A DNA stretch of 59,477 bases, from positions 1 to 59,477 of the forward strand of contig JACPYM010000084.1 in the NCBI GenBank assembly GCA_016196035.1, read 5' to 3'. A model generated the notes under the pieces. It did not search any database, was not told the origin of the DNA, and saw nothing but the letters and a program-made list of their open reading frames with translations. Positions 50,980-59,477 of this stretch are shown one piece after another. The stretch's first letter is position 1; every line of letters begins with the position of its first letter. Position numbers and translations under genes: made by a program. The DNA is from Acidobacteriota bacterium (GTDB lineage Bacteria > Acidobacteriota > Blastocatellia > RBC074).

Positions 50980-51885
50980 ATGGCCACCGCGTCGTCGTTG
51001 ACCGATTTGATCGGCAACACACCGTTGTTGCGGCTGCAAAATCTGGTTGTGAATCCGCAGGTCGAGATTTACGCCAAAGCCGAATGGGCCAACCCGGGCG
51101 GTTCGGTCAAAGACCGCCCGGCGTTGCGGATGATTCTGGAAGCCGAACGCGCGGGCGCGCTGACGCCGGACAAGACCTTGATTGATGCGACCAGCGGGAA
51201 CACCGGCATTGCCTATGCGATGCTCGGTGCGGCGCGTGGTTACAAGGTGAAACTGTGTTTGCCCAAGAATGCCAGTGCTGAACGCAAACGAATCCTGCGC
51301 GCGTATGGCGCCGAGTTGGTGTTGACCGATCCGCTGGCGGGCACCGATGGCGCGATTCTTGAGGTGCGTCGCCTGGTGGCCGAAAACCCTGACGCCTATT
51401 TTTACGCCGATCAATACAACAATCCCGCCAATTGGCAGGCGCATTACGAGACGACGGGCGTCGAGATTTTTGAACAGACCGCGGGCCGCATCACGCATTT
51501 CATCGCCGGGCTGGGTACGAGCGGCACGTTTGTTGGTGTGGGCCGCAAGTTGCGCGAATTGAAGCCGGATGTGCGGCTGATCTCCATGCAACCCGACTCG
51601 CCCTATCACGGGCTGGAAGGGATGAAGCACATGGAGACGGCCATCGTGCCGGGCATTTACGACACGACGCTGGCTGACGAGCAGATGGAGATTGCGACCG
51701 AGGACGCTTACGCAATGGTCAAACAACTGGCGCAACGCGAAGGCTGGTTCGTGGGCGTATCGGCGGCGGCCAATATCGTAGCTGCGCTGCAAATCGCCGC
51801 GCGAATTGAACGCGGTGTAATTGTCACGATTCTGTGCGATGGGGGCGGCAGGTATTTGAGCGAGAAGTTTTGGGACGATGTATGA
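50980..51885 (+). CDS. cysM: Cysteine synthase (CysM/CysK type)
   Basis: A 301-residue PLP-dependent beta-replacement enzyme. The PLP lysine is K44 in GGSVKDRP; TSGNTGIA binds the substrate carboxylate. It makes cysteine from O-acetylserine or O-phosphoserine plus a sulfur donor; next to a carrier-processing system the donor may be a carrier thiocarboxylate, as in Mycobacterium CysM with CysO. That last point is inference. The start is uncertain: ATG 50980 was chosen, but ATG 50962 is six codons earlier; neither has a clear ribosome site. The stop overlaps the next gene by ATGA. Confidence 0.9.
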   Translation: MATASSLTDLIGNTPLLRLQNLVVNPQVEIYAKAEWANPGGSVKDRPALRMILEAERAGALTPDKTLIDATSGNTGIAYAMLGAARGYKVKLCLPKNASAERKRILRAYGAELVLTDPLAGTDGAILEVRRLVAENPDAYFYADQYNNPANWQAHYETTGVEIFEQTAGRITHFIAGLGTSGTFVGVGRKLRELKPDVRLISMQPDSPYHGLEGMKHMETAIVPGIYDTTLADEQMEIATEDAYAMVKQLAQREGWFVGVSAAANIVAALQIAARIERGVIVTILCDGGGRYLSEKFWDDV

Positions 51886-52310
51886 GTGTCAGACTGACTA
51901 CAGACCAACTCCAAATCATCCGCGAACATGGCGAGCGGACGTTTCCTGAAGAATGCGGCGGCTTGCTGCTAGGCAATATCGAAAACGGCGTGCGGGTGAT
52001 CCAGGCGGTCTTGCCGCTCGAAAACATCCGGCCAGATTCGCGCCACAATCGCGTCGAACTCGATCCGCGCGATTACTTGCGGGCCGAACGCGAAGCCACC
52101 AAACGCGGTTTGGGCGTGTGGGGTTATTATCATTCGCACCCGAATCATCCGGCGATCCCGTCGGGTTTTGATCTGGATCACGCGCCGTTTATCGAATGGT
52201 CGTATCTGATCGTCGCCGTGCGGGACGGCAAAGCTGAGGAGGTGCGCGCCTGGACGGTGCGCGCAGATCGTTCGCAGTTTGATGAAGAAGAGATCGGCCT
52301 TGTACAGTAG
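51882..52310 (+). CDS. JAMM/MPN domain metalloprotease (Mec-like)
   Basis: A 142-residue zinc isopeptidase. The JAMM motif is complete: E24 in EECGGLLLG, then H84-S-H86 and D97 in HSHPNHPAIPSGFD. Mycobacterial Mec removes cysteine from the C-terminus of the sulfur carrier CysO; here it is translationally coupled to cysM and followed by a carrier fusion. It may cleave cysteine from a loaded carrier or cut the fusion itself. The stop codon (TAG at 52308-52310) lies inside an inverted repeat, so the last residues VQ were supplied by it. Confidence 0.93.
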   Translation: MSVRLTTDQLQIIREHGERTFPEECGGLLLGNIENGVRVIQAVLPLENIRPDSRHNRVELDPRDYLRAEREATKRGLGVWGYYHSHPNHPAIPSGFDLDHAPFIEWSYLIVAVRDGKAEEVRAWTVRADRSQFDEEEIGLVQ

Positions 52311-52395
52311 GCTGCCAGCCTGCTGCGGCTGACAGAGTGATGGTCGAAGGTCAGGCCGTACATTCGCAAACCCCAGCAGGCTGGCAGCCTGCTGT
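52304..52395. repeat. Inverted repeat with CAGTAGGCTGCCAGCCTGCTG arms
   Basis: CAGTAGGCTGCCAGCCTGCTG (from 52305) and CAGCAGGCTGGCAGCCTGCTG (to 52395) face each other. The left arm carries the stop codon of the JAMM gene. The right arm ends 25 bases before the next start codon, upstream of its ribosome site. Confidence 0.85.
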
Positions 52396-52420
52396 TCATT
52401 TTGAAGAGGAGAAAAGAGAC

Positions 52421-53893
52421 ATGCCAAAGATTGCGATCCCAACAGCCTTGCGCCAATACGCGGGCAACGTGGCGGCAGTGGACGTGGAAGGCGCGAACGT
52501 CGGTGAATTGCTGGCGAGCTTAACGGCGCAGCATCCCGAATTGAAAAAACATCTGTACGATGCCAACGGCAAGCTGCGCAGCTTCGTCAACGTCTTTGTC
52601 AACGACGACGATATTCGCCACCAGCAGCAGGAAAACACGCCCATCAAAGAAGGTGACGAAATAAGCATCATCCCGGCGATTGCGGGCGGCGCGGGTTTGG
52701 CTGTTGAAGAGGCGCGTTCGTCTGACGCCCTGCCCGATTTATCCAAAGATGAAATCGCGCGCTACAGCCGCCACCTCATCATGCCCGAAGTCGGCATGGA
52801 AGGTCAGCGCAAGCTCAAGGCTGCCAGCATTCTGTTGATCGGCACGGGCGGCCTGGGTTCGCCGCTGGGGCTTTATCTGGCGGCGGCGGGTGTGGGGCGC
52901 TTGGGCCTGGTGGATTTCGACGTGGTGGATCATAGCAATCTGCAACGCCAGATCGTACACGGCACCAAAGACGTGGGCCGTCCAAAAATTCAATCCGCCA
53001 AAGACCGCCTCGCTGACATTAATCCGCACATCCAGATTGATACTTATGAAACGGCGCTGCGGGCCGATAACGCGCTCGGCATCATCAAAGACTATGACAT
53101 CGTGATTGACGGCACCGACAACTTCCAGACGCGCTATTTGGCGAACGATGCCAGCGTGCTGCTGGGCAAGCCGAATGTGTACGGCTCAATCTTTCGCTTC
53201 GATGGGCAGGCTTCGGTTTTTTATCCGGGTGGCGGCGGGCCTTGTTATCGTTGCTTGTACCCCGAACCGCCACCGCCGGGCTTGGTGCCGTCGTGCGCGG
53301 AAGGCGGCGTGCTCGGCATTCTGCCCGGCATCATCGGCATCATTCAGGCGACCGAAGCGATCAAGCTCATCATCGGGCAGGGCGAATCGCTGATTGGACG
53401 TTTGTTGCTGTTTGATGCGCTGAAGATGAAATTCCGCGAGTTGAAGTTGAAGCGCAATCCCGAATGTCCGCTGTGCGGCGAGAACCCGACGATCAAGGAG
53501 TTGATTGATTACGAGCAATTCTGCGGCATCACGCCGCCCGCGCCAGTCGAGATCAAAGCCGCAACTTCGGATTGGGAAGTCACGCCCGCGCAGCTCAAAG
53601 CCGAACTTGATGGCGGACGGCAACTCACGATCATTGACGTGCGCGAACCGCACGAGTGGCAAATCTGCAACCTGGAAAATTACGGCGCGAAGCTGATTCC
53701 GCTGGGCCAGGTGGCCGCGCGGCTCGGTGAGTTGAATAGCGCCGATGACATCGTGGTGCATTGCAAGATGGGCGGGCGCAGCGCGAAGGCTTACGAGACG
53801 CTCAAACAGGCGGGCTTTACGAAGATTCGCAATCTGAAAGGCGGCATACTGGCCTGGTCGGATCAGGTGGATGCGAGTCTGCCGAAGTATTGA
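52421..53893 (+). CDS. Sulfur carrier-E1-rhodanese fusion (ThiS/MoaD + MoeB/ThiF + rhodanese)
   Basis: A 490-residue three-part protein. Residues 1-90 are a MoaD/ThiS-like carrier ending in IPAIAGG (G89-G90), followed not by a stop but by AGLAVEEARSSD. Residues ~110-370 form an E1-like adenylating domain: Rossmann GTGGLGSPLG, NLQRQ, and two Zn Cys pairs (CYRC and CPLC). Residues ~385-490 are a rhodanese with C448 in VHCKMGGRS. One chain therefore holds the carrier, its adenylator and its sulfur donor. For normal chemistry the GG must be freed by proteolysis, plausibly by the JAMM protease next door. GAGGAG lies 11 bases before the ATG. Confidence 0.9.
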   Translation: MPKIAIPTALRQYAGNVAAVDVEGANVGELLASLTAQHPELKKHLYDANGKLRSFVNVFVNDDDIRHQQQENTPIKEGDEISIIPAIAGGAGLAVEEARSSDALPDLSKDEIARYSRHLIMPEVGMEGQRKLKAASILLIGTGGLGSPLGLYLAAAGVGRLGLVDFDVVDHSNLQRQIVHGTKDVGRPKIQSAKDRLADINPHIQIDTYETALRADNALGIIKDYDIVIDGTDNFQTRYLANDASVLLGKPNVYGSIFRFDGQASVFYPGGGGPCYRCLYPEPPPPGLVPSCAEGGVLGILPGIIGIIQATEAIKLIIGQGESLIGRLLLFDALKMKFRELKLKRNPECPLCGENPTIKELIDYEQFCGITPPAPVEIKAATSDWEVTPAQLKAELDGGRQLTIIDVREPHEWQICNLENYGAKLIPLGQVAARLGELNSADDIVVHCKMGGRSAKAYETLKQAGFTKIRNLKGGILAWSDQVDASLPKY

Positions 53894-53934
53894 GAACGCA
53901 CGACCATGATTTCACAGCCGGGATTTGACAGATG

Positions 53935-53964
53935 AACGTGGCGCGACTATCTTCGCGCCACGTT
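53935..53964 (+). terminator. Hairpin after the carrier-E1-rhodanese gene
   Basis: AACGTGGCGCG and CGCGCCACGTT form a perfect 11-base-pair stem with an eight-base loop, 40 bases after the stop. No long T run follows, so it may be an mRNA end or transcription pause. Confidence 0.45.
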
Positions 53965-54000
53965 TGATAACGGCAAACAAGCATTGATTTGAAAAAAATG

Positions 54001-54048
54001 CGTGGCGATTTAGGCGACTTGCTCCACGAAAAAAACTGCTAAAGGGCG
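54001..54048 (+). ncRNA. SAM-II-like riboswitch upstream of metY
   Basis: CGTGGCGATTTAGGCGACTT, then GCTCCACG and, after an A-rich linker, CTGCTAAAGGGCG. The CGTGG/CCACG helix, GATTTA loop and GCTAAAGGG tail match the SAM-II class closely; it is the best match of the three. Downstream is a terminator. It controls an enzyme of methionine synthesis, the usual target of this class. Confidence 0.82.
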
Positions 54049-54075
54049 TTTACGTTCTCAGGCATTTCAGCGAGA

Positions 54076-54107
54076 ACCCCAGCGTGACTTTGGCGCTGGG
54101 GTTTTTG
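54076..54107 (+). terminator. Intrinsic terminator of the metY attenuator
   Basis: CCCCAGCG and CGCTGGGG form a stem around TGACTTTGG, ending in a T run (GTTTTTGTTTT). A second small hairpin GTTCTC..GAGAAC precedes it. Confidence 0.85.
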
Positions 54108-54161
54108 TTTTTGGTGTCAGGTCATGGCAACCGACTGACACGTCGCTGATCGCCCGCTTAA

Positions 54162-55481
<1,320 letters not shown>

Positions 55482-55553
55482 GACCACTTTGCCGCAAAAA
55501 GGCGCAAAATTTCTTTGCGGGGTTTGCGCTTTTTGGCGGCCAGCAAGACGGGT

Positions 55554-56693
55554 ATGCCGAACACGTTTGTCCCCACTTATGAAGGCGATCTGCATTTGAC
55601 CGATGCGCAACCGTTCACCTTGGTTTCAGGTGAGCAGTTGCCGTCGGTCAAACTGCGTTATGCCCTTTATGGCAGTCTGAACGACGCGCGCGACAATGCG
55701 ATTTTGGTGTGTCACGCCTTGTCCGGTTCGGCCCGTGTAGGGGATTGGTGGCCGCAACTTTTCGGGGAGCATGGCATCTTCGATCTCGAACGCGATTGCA
55801 TCATCTGCGTCAACGTCATCGGTTCGTGTTATGGCTCGACCGGCCCGCGCGATGTCAATCCGGCGACAGGAGAATTGTACGGCGCAGACTTTCCGCTCGT
55901 CGCGGTGCGCGATTGGGTGCAGGCGCAAGCGGTGGTGCTGGGTCATCTGGGCATTGCAAAGTTGCGCGCCGTCATCGGCGGTTCGATTGGCGGCATGCAA
56001 GCCATGCAATGGGCGATTGATTTGCCTGAACGGGTGGAACGTTGTCTGGCTGTCGGGGCCGCGCCATTGACCGCAATGGGGCTGGCGCTGAATCACCTGC
56101 AACGACAGGCCATCGTCAACGATCCGCATTGGTTGCATGGACGCTACCGTGACGAACAGCCGCCCAGCGCTGGATTGGCGCAGGCACGGGCGATAGCGAT
56201 GTGTTCCTATAAATCCGAACATCTCTTTCAGGAGCGCTACGGACGGCGGCCCAACCGGAATGGCGAAGACCCGCAACGTTTGCTCAAAGACCGCTACGAG
56301 ATTGGCGGTTATCTGGATTATCAAGGCGAGATTTTTACGCGCCGGTTCGACGCGGCTTCCTACGTCGTCATCACCAAGGCGATGGATAATTTCGATCCGG
56401 CGCAGGGTTATGCGTCAGAACTGGCGGCGTTGCAGCGCATCAAGGCGCTCACACTGCTGGTCGGCATTTCCTCTGATTGGCTGTTTCCCGCCACTGAAGT
56501 CCGTGCCCTTAGCGAACGCATGCTGGCGGCTGGCGTCACCGTCGAATATGCCGAATTGCAATCCGAGCACGGTCACGACGGCTTCCTGGCCGAGGCCGAT
56601 GCGCTGGCGCCTTTGTTGCGCAAGGCGCTGGAGCCTGAATCACATGACATCTATCAATTGTCCGCCTCGTTGCTGCTGCACGGCCATCATTGA
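55554..56693 (+). CDS. metX: Homoserine O-acetyltransferase
   Basis: A 379-residue alpha/beta hydrolase. The nucleophile is S144 in GGSIGGMQ (usually GGSMGGMQ), and the NVIGSCYGSTGP oxyanion region and the terminal SEHGHDGFL (His) are present. It acylates homoserine with acetyl- or succinyl-CoA; the neighbouring MetY favours the acetyl form. It follows metY by 72 bases. The start could be the TTG at 55515, but ATG 55554 fits the conserved opening (PTYEGDLHLTDAQPFTL). Confidence 0.93.
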   Translation: MPNTFVPTYEGDLHLTDAQPFTLVSGEQLPSVKLRYALYGSLNDARDNAILVCHALSGSARVGDWWPQLFGEHGIFDLERDCIICVNVIGSCYGSTGPRDVNPATGELYGADFPLVAVRDWVQAQAVVLGHLGIAKLRAVIGGSIGGMQAMQWAIDLPERVERCLAVGAAPLTAMGLALNHLQRQAIVNDPHWLHGRYRDEQPPSAGLAQARAIAMCSYKSEHLFQERYGRRPNRNGEDPQRLLKDRYEIGGYLDYQGEIFTRRFDAASYVVITKAMDNFDPAQGYASELAALQRIKALTLLVGISSDWLFPATEVRALSERMLAAGVTVEYAELQSEHGHDGFLAEADALAPLLRKALEPESHDIYQLSASLLLHGHH

Positions 56694-56710
56694 TAGGACT
56701 TATGTAGAAA

Positions 56711-56803
56711 CTAGCCACAGAGTCACAGAGTCACGGAGCAAAGCCAAGCACTTCTCCATCATCCAAGAAACTCTCTGTGACTCTGTGACTCTGTGGCAAG
56801 CTA
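56711..56803. repeat. Inverted repeat of the GCCACAGAGTCAC family
   Basis: CTAGCCACAGAGTCACAGAG (56711) faces CTCTGTGACTCTGTGGCAAG (to 56801), with a 30-base loop. The preceding AGGACTTATG word matches the outer arm of 19891-20021. Confidence 0.85.
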
Positions 56804-56816
56804 GGGGTAATGCGTT

Positions 56817-57677
56817 TTAGTCAGCCCTGGCTGTGGTGACTTCCCACGCCGCCGCGTTGCGCAACAAGGTCGAGAGCAGCGTGGTGTGCAAGCCGTGCCC
56901 GGAGCGCGAGGCCCGCACATGCCCCAGGATGGGCATCCCACACAGCGCCAAATCACCGATGATGTCCAAAATCTTGTGCCGCACGAATTCATCGGCGAAG
57001 CGTAACGGCTCTTCATTCATAAGGCCGTCCTTTGTCAGCGCGATGGCGTTTTCCAGCGAAGCGCCGCGCGAAAGGCCGCTTTGTCGCAGCGTTTCGATCT
57101 GGTCGGCAAACCCGAAGGTGCGGGCTGGCGCAATCTCGTGCAGATAGTTGCCATTCTCGAACGTGATCGCGTGCGTTTGCAGGCCGATGAGCGGGTGCGG
57201 AAAATCAATCTCGCAAGTGATGCGGAATTCGGCGCTCGGCTCGATGGACATCGTGCGGTTGTTTTCGCCAACTGCGATGCGTTTGAGCACGCGCAAATAG
57301 GCGCGCAGCGCGGGCAATTCGACGAGGCTGGCACGCTCGATCAACGCCACCCATTCCAGACTGCTGCCATCCAGAATCGGCACTTCCAGCGAATCAATTT
57401 CGATGATGGCATTGTCTACGCCACAGCCGACGAGCGCCGAAAGCAGATGCTCGACCGTCGCGATCATCACGCCGGATTTCATCAGCGTGGTCGCATAACT
57501 GACGTGGGCGACATATTGCGGCGCGGCGGGAATCTCGAAATCATTCAGATCGGTGCGGCGAAACAGATAGCCTGTATAAGCAGGCGCGGGCCGCACCGTG
57601 ACATTGACCGGCGAGGCCGAATGCAAGCCGATGCCCGAGGCGCTGAACGGTTGCTGAATAGTGGTCTGTTTTGCCAA
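56817..57677 (-). CDS. lpxC: UDP-3-O-acyl-N-acetylglucosamine deacetylase LpxC
   Basis: A 286-residue zinc enzyme. The first zinc-ligand stretch is VEHLLSAL, the second RHKILDIIGD, and the substrate loop has RSGHGLH. It removes the acetyl group from UDP-3-O-acyl-GlcNAc, the committed step of lipid A synthesis. It shows that this organism makes an outer membrane with lipid A. The gene is monocistronic here, convergent with metX across an inverted repeat. Confidence 0.95.
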   Translation of the reverse strand: MAKQTTIQQPFSASGIGLHSASPVNVTVRPAPAYTGYLFRRTDLNDFEIPAAPQYVAHVSYATTLMKSGVMIATVEHLLSALVGCGVDNAIIEIDSLEVPILDGSSLEWVALIERASLVELPALRAYLRVLKRIAVGENNRTMSIEPSAEFRITCEIDFPHPLIGLQTHAITFENGNYLHEIAPARTFGFADQIETLRQSGLSRGASLENAIALTKDGLMNEEPLRFADEFVRHKILDIIGDLALCGMPILGHVRASRSGHGLHTTLLSTLLRNAAAWEVTTARAD

Positions 57678-57804
57678 ACGGGTTTGCTCCGAAATTCGTC
57701 ACCGGGCGCGAAGCTTCTATTCGCCGGTCAATCGTCAGTCTGTATCCACGCCGCCACGTTGAGCAGGTTGCATTGTGGCATTCACGCCATACTGGCAACC
57801 TGAA

Positions 57805-57844
57805 AATGCAAAACGGTTGCAAGCCCGTGTGACTTGCAACCGTT
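57805..57844 (-). terminator. Rho-independent terminator after rpsU
   Basis: On the minus strand AACGGTTGCAAG pairs with CTTGCAACCGTT (12 perfect base pairs, nine-base loop), followed by TTTGCATTTT. It lies 28 bases after the rpsU stop. Confidence 0.75.
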
Positions 57845-57871
57845 GGAACTGCGTTGAACTGCCGAACGCGT

Positions 57872-58069
57872 TTATTCAAAGACGCGGCGGACTTTTTTGC
57901 GATTCCGTTTGCGCGCGAGTGCCGATTTCACGCGGCGTTTTTCGCCGGGTGGAACATAGAAGGCATGCCGCTTAACTTCGCGGATAATGTCTTCCTGCTG
58001 CACTTTGCGTTTGAAGCGCCGGAGGGCGCTTTCCATCGTCTCGTTATCGCCGAGTTTGATCTCTGCCAT
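57872..58069 (-). CDS. rpsU: 30S ribosomal protein S21
   Basis: A 65-residue protein, normal length for S21. The sequence EIKLGDNETMESALRRFKRK followed by VQQEDIIREVKRH and a basic tail (KRRVKSALARKRNRKKVRR) is diagnostic. S21 binds near the anti-Shine-Dalgarno end of 16S rRNA. It has its own terminator and a leader of about 160 bases before the next gene. Confidence 0.96.
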   Translation of the reverse strand: MAEIKLGDNETMESALRRFKRKVQQEDIIREVKRHAFYVPPGEKRRVKSALARKRNRKKVRRVFE

Positions 58070-58233
58070 TTGTTGAATTCACCTCGCTTTCACTCTTGGC
58101 GGTTCGCTTCGTCCGGCCCAAGTTGATGAAGCGGGCTGCTGAACGAAGGCGTGAGGATACGTGCCGAGCCGGGGGGTGTCAAGCGTGGCGTTCAAGGTGC
58201 TGGAAACCAACCCAGGATGCCTCGCGGGGCATT

Positions 58234-59337
58234 TCAATTCGTTGCTTTTTGCAACAACACGTCCCATAGGAATCTTGGAACTCCCACACTCGACTGGCCT
58301 CCAACGTGATAAGCCGTACCACGATAACGGAACCAATTCCCATTGATGTCTACGGTCATATCCTCGACATAGCTTAATCCAATAGACAAAACGCCAAGCT
58401 CGGACAGCGTAAACAGTTCATTTTCCCGGCTGCCTCCGACTTGCGAGATACCATCGTGATTGAAGTCACGCCAAAGTCTCAACTGGCTAAAAATCGCGTC
58501 TTGATAATCAATCTTGCCGTCTTTGTTACCGCCGTTCGCTGTCTTGTCAAATTCGGCAAGGGCGATAAAGCCATTTAGTTTTTCTGAATATGGCTGCGGT
58601 GTAGAACTACCAAACAACTCGCTGCCACCATCAATGACTCCATTATTGTTTCTATCCAGAACGAGAAATGCATCATCGGAGAAGATTGAGGTCCAAGAAA
58701 TTTTCTCTTTAACACCATCATTATCGAAGTCGAAATTTACCCCACTTATTGGCTTGGTCAAGCTGTAGCCATCTCCATTGATGTCAATAATGATTGGTGT
58801 AACTGTACAGCAGCAGCCGGGACTCACCGCATTGCCACCGTTGGGACAATCGAACGGCCAATTAGTACAAGGATCGGCTCCAAATGTGCTACAGCCAGCT
58901 TGCTGTCCTCTAATACAAATTTGTGGGCAAGGGAAGCATGGAGCGCCATCTTTGCCTTCTTTGCACAAAGGCGCAATTGCGATCCCACATTCATTGACCT
59001 TTTCACATTTTTGATTTCCATCACATCGCCAATAAGGCTTCGTATTCGGGAATGTGCAAGGTGCCTCGCAAGCCGTTCCTGGGGTGCAATTGTCATCCTG
59101 CCCACATTCAGTTTTTATTTCTTTGCATTCACCAACGCCACCCACACTTGTACATTTGTTAAACGGACTCTTTAAGCCGGTAGGGCAATCGCAGGCGTCA
59201 TCTTTACTTTTATTTTTACAGGAATCGTTATTTTCCTCGCAACCCGCAACTCCTACACACTTTTTCATCTCAGTATTACAGTCAAGGTGAGGGTCAAATC
59301 TAGGTGGATCACATCTTTCAGAGCAATCACGAACCAA
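58234..59337 (-). CDS. Cys-rich exported-type protein with calcium-loop repeats, N-terminus unclear
   Basis: A 367-residue reading frame without a plausible start: the first in-frame start codon is a TTG at 59337, and a stop lies 27 codons further upstream. The first half is Cys-rich (CSERC, ECGQDDNC, CPQIC, CCCTV), as in secreted disulfide proteins. The second half has EF-hand-like loops: DINGDGYSLT, DFDNDGVKEK, DRNNNGVIDGG, DGKIDYQDA, DFNHDGIS. The module DINGDGYS to ELFG is, from memory, common at the end of large acidobacterial surface proteins. A frameshift or contig edge may have cut off the N-terminus; 59388-59477 in another frame also looks coding (TDPPDCDLIATTACLGKYV). Confidence 0.7.
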   Translation of the reverse strand: MVRDCSERCDPPRFDPHLDCNTEMKKCVGVAGCEENNDSCKNKSKDDACDCPTGLKSPFNKCTSVGGVGECKEIKTECGQDDNCTPGTACEAPCTFPNTKPYWRCDGNQKCEKVNECGIAIAPLCKEGKDGAPCFPCPQICIRGQQAGCSTFGADPCTNWPFDCPNGGNAVSPGCCCTVTPIIIDINGDGYSLTKPISGVNFDFDNDGVKEKISWTSIFSDDAFLVLDRNNNGVIDGGSELFGSSTPQPYSEKLNGFIALAEFDKTANGGNKDGKIDYQDAIFSQLRLWRDFNHDGISQVGGSRENELFTLSELGVLSIGLSYVEDMTVDINGNWFRYRGTAYHVGGQSSVGVPRFLWDVLLQKATN

Positions 59338-59477
59338 GCGTACTTGATTAGCGGCTCGCTTTGATTTTGCCGATTGTGTGTTGAGAGTGTGGTAGTTGAA
59401 TTTAGCTTTAGGACGTATTTACCGAGGCAAGCTGTTGTGGCAATGAGGTCGCAATCAGGTGGGTCAGTTTTTCCAGC

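Overview
The window looks like a chromosomal segment from a Gram-negative-type (diderm) bacterium of the Acidobacteriota, most like the Blastocatellia. This placement is inference. It rests on GC-rich coding, a lipid A gene (lpxC), the hopanoid set hpnC-hpnD-hpnE-shc plus hpnJ, large families of exported carboxypeptidase-regulatory-domain proteins, and DUF4058, Uma2, DUF3810 and STAND-type genes. Most gaps between genes hold large imperfect inverted repeats from several families.

Layout. 1-3228 (minus): a partial exported protein, a HIT protein, a DUF4058 protein and the radical-SAM enzyme HpnJ. 3618-9196 (minus): three HlyD-type membrane-fusion proteins and one MacB-type permease with no ATPase beside them. 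9420-16469 (plus): squalene synthesis (hpnC, hpnD, hpnE), a DUF3810 protein and a squalene-hopene cyclase split by one inserted base. 16568-20834: a mono-heme exported protein, two methyltransferases, a MarR regulator with a palindromic candidate operator, and a Uma2 nuclease-like protein. 20991-26298 (minus): a gliding/ABC-2-type locus of ATPase (one-base frameshift), permease, DUF3224, GldG-like and DUF4340 proteins. 26679-38146 (plus): three successive pairs of large exported beta-sandwich proteins. 38356-43537: a two-component system, a metallophosphatase-PepSY fusion and an enolase-superfamily dehydratase. 43974-47505: a TIR-NACHT-FGE protein followed by a short adenine-rich copy of its last exon-like segment, which resembles a diversity-generating retroelement template. 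48008-56693: a sulfur amino-acid region controlled by three SAM-II-like riboswitches. 56817-59337: lpxC, rpsU and a Cys-rich calcium-loop protein.

How the genes fit together. The sulfur region is a coherent unit: threonine synthase behind two tandem SAM-II-like elements, a ubiquitin-like sulfur carrier, CysM, a JAMM protease, a one-chain carrier-E1-rhodanese fusion, and MetY-MetX behind a third SAM-II-like element. When SAM is high, the predicted attenuators would turn down both the threonine and the methionine branches from homoserine. The hopanoid genes take farnesyl diphosphate to squalene and then hopene. HpnJ modifies the side-chain head group.

Most notable: (1) the VR/TR-like pair at the TIR-NACHT-FGE gene, with no reverse transcriptase in the window; (2) tandem SAM-II-like riboswitches, each with its own terminator, ahead of threonine synthase; (3) the carrier-E1-rhodanese fusion next to a JAMM protease; (4) the three-fold tandem A-B exported protein pairs; (5) repeat elements that supply stop codons or a new N-terminus to neighbouring genes. 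Two one-base frameshifts (shc and the ABC ATPase) may be sequence errors and should be confirmed first.
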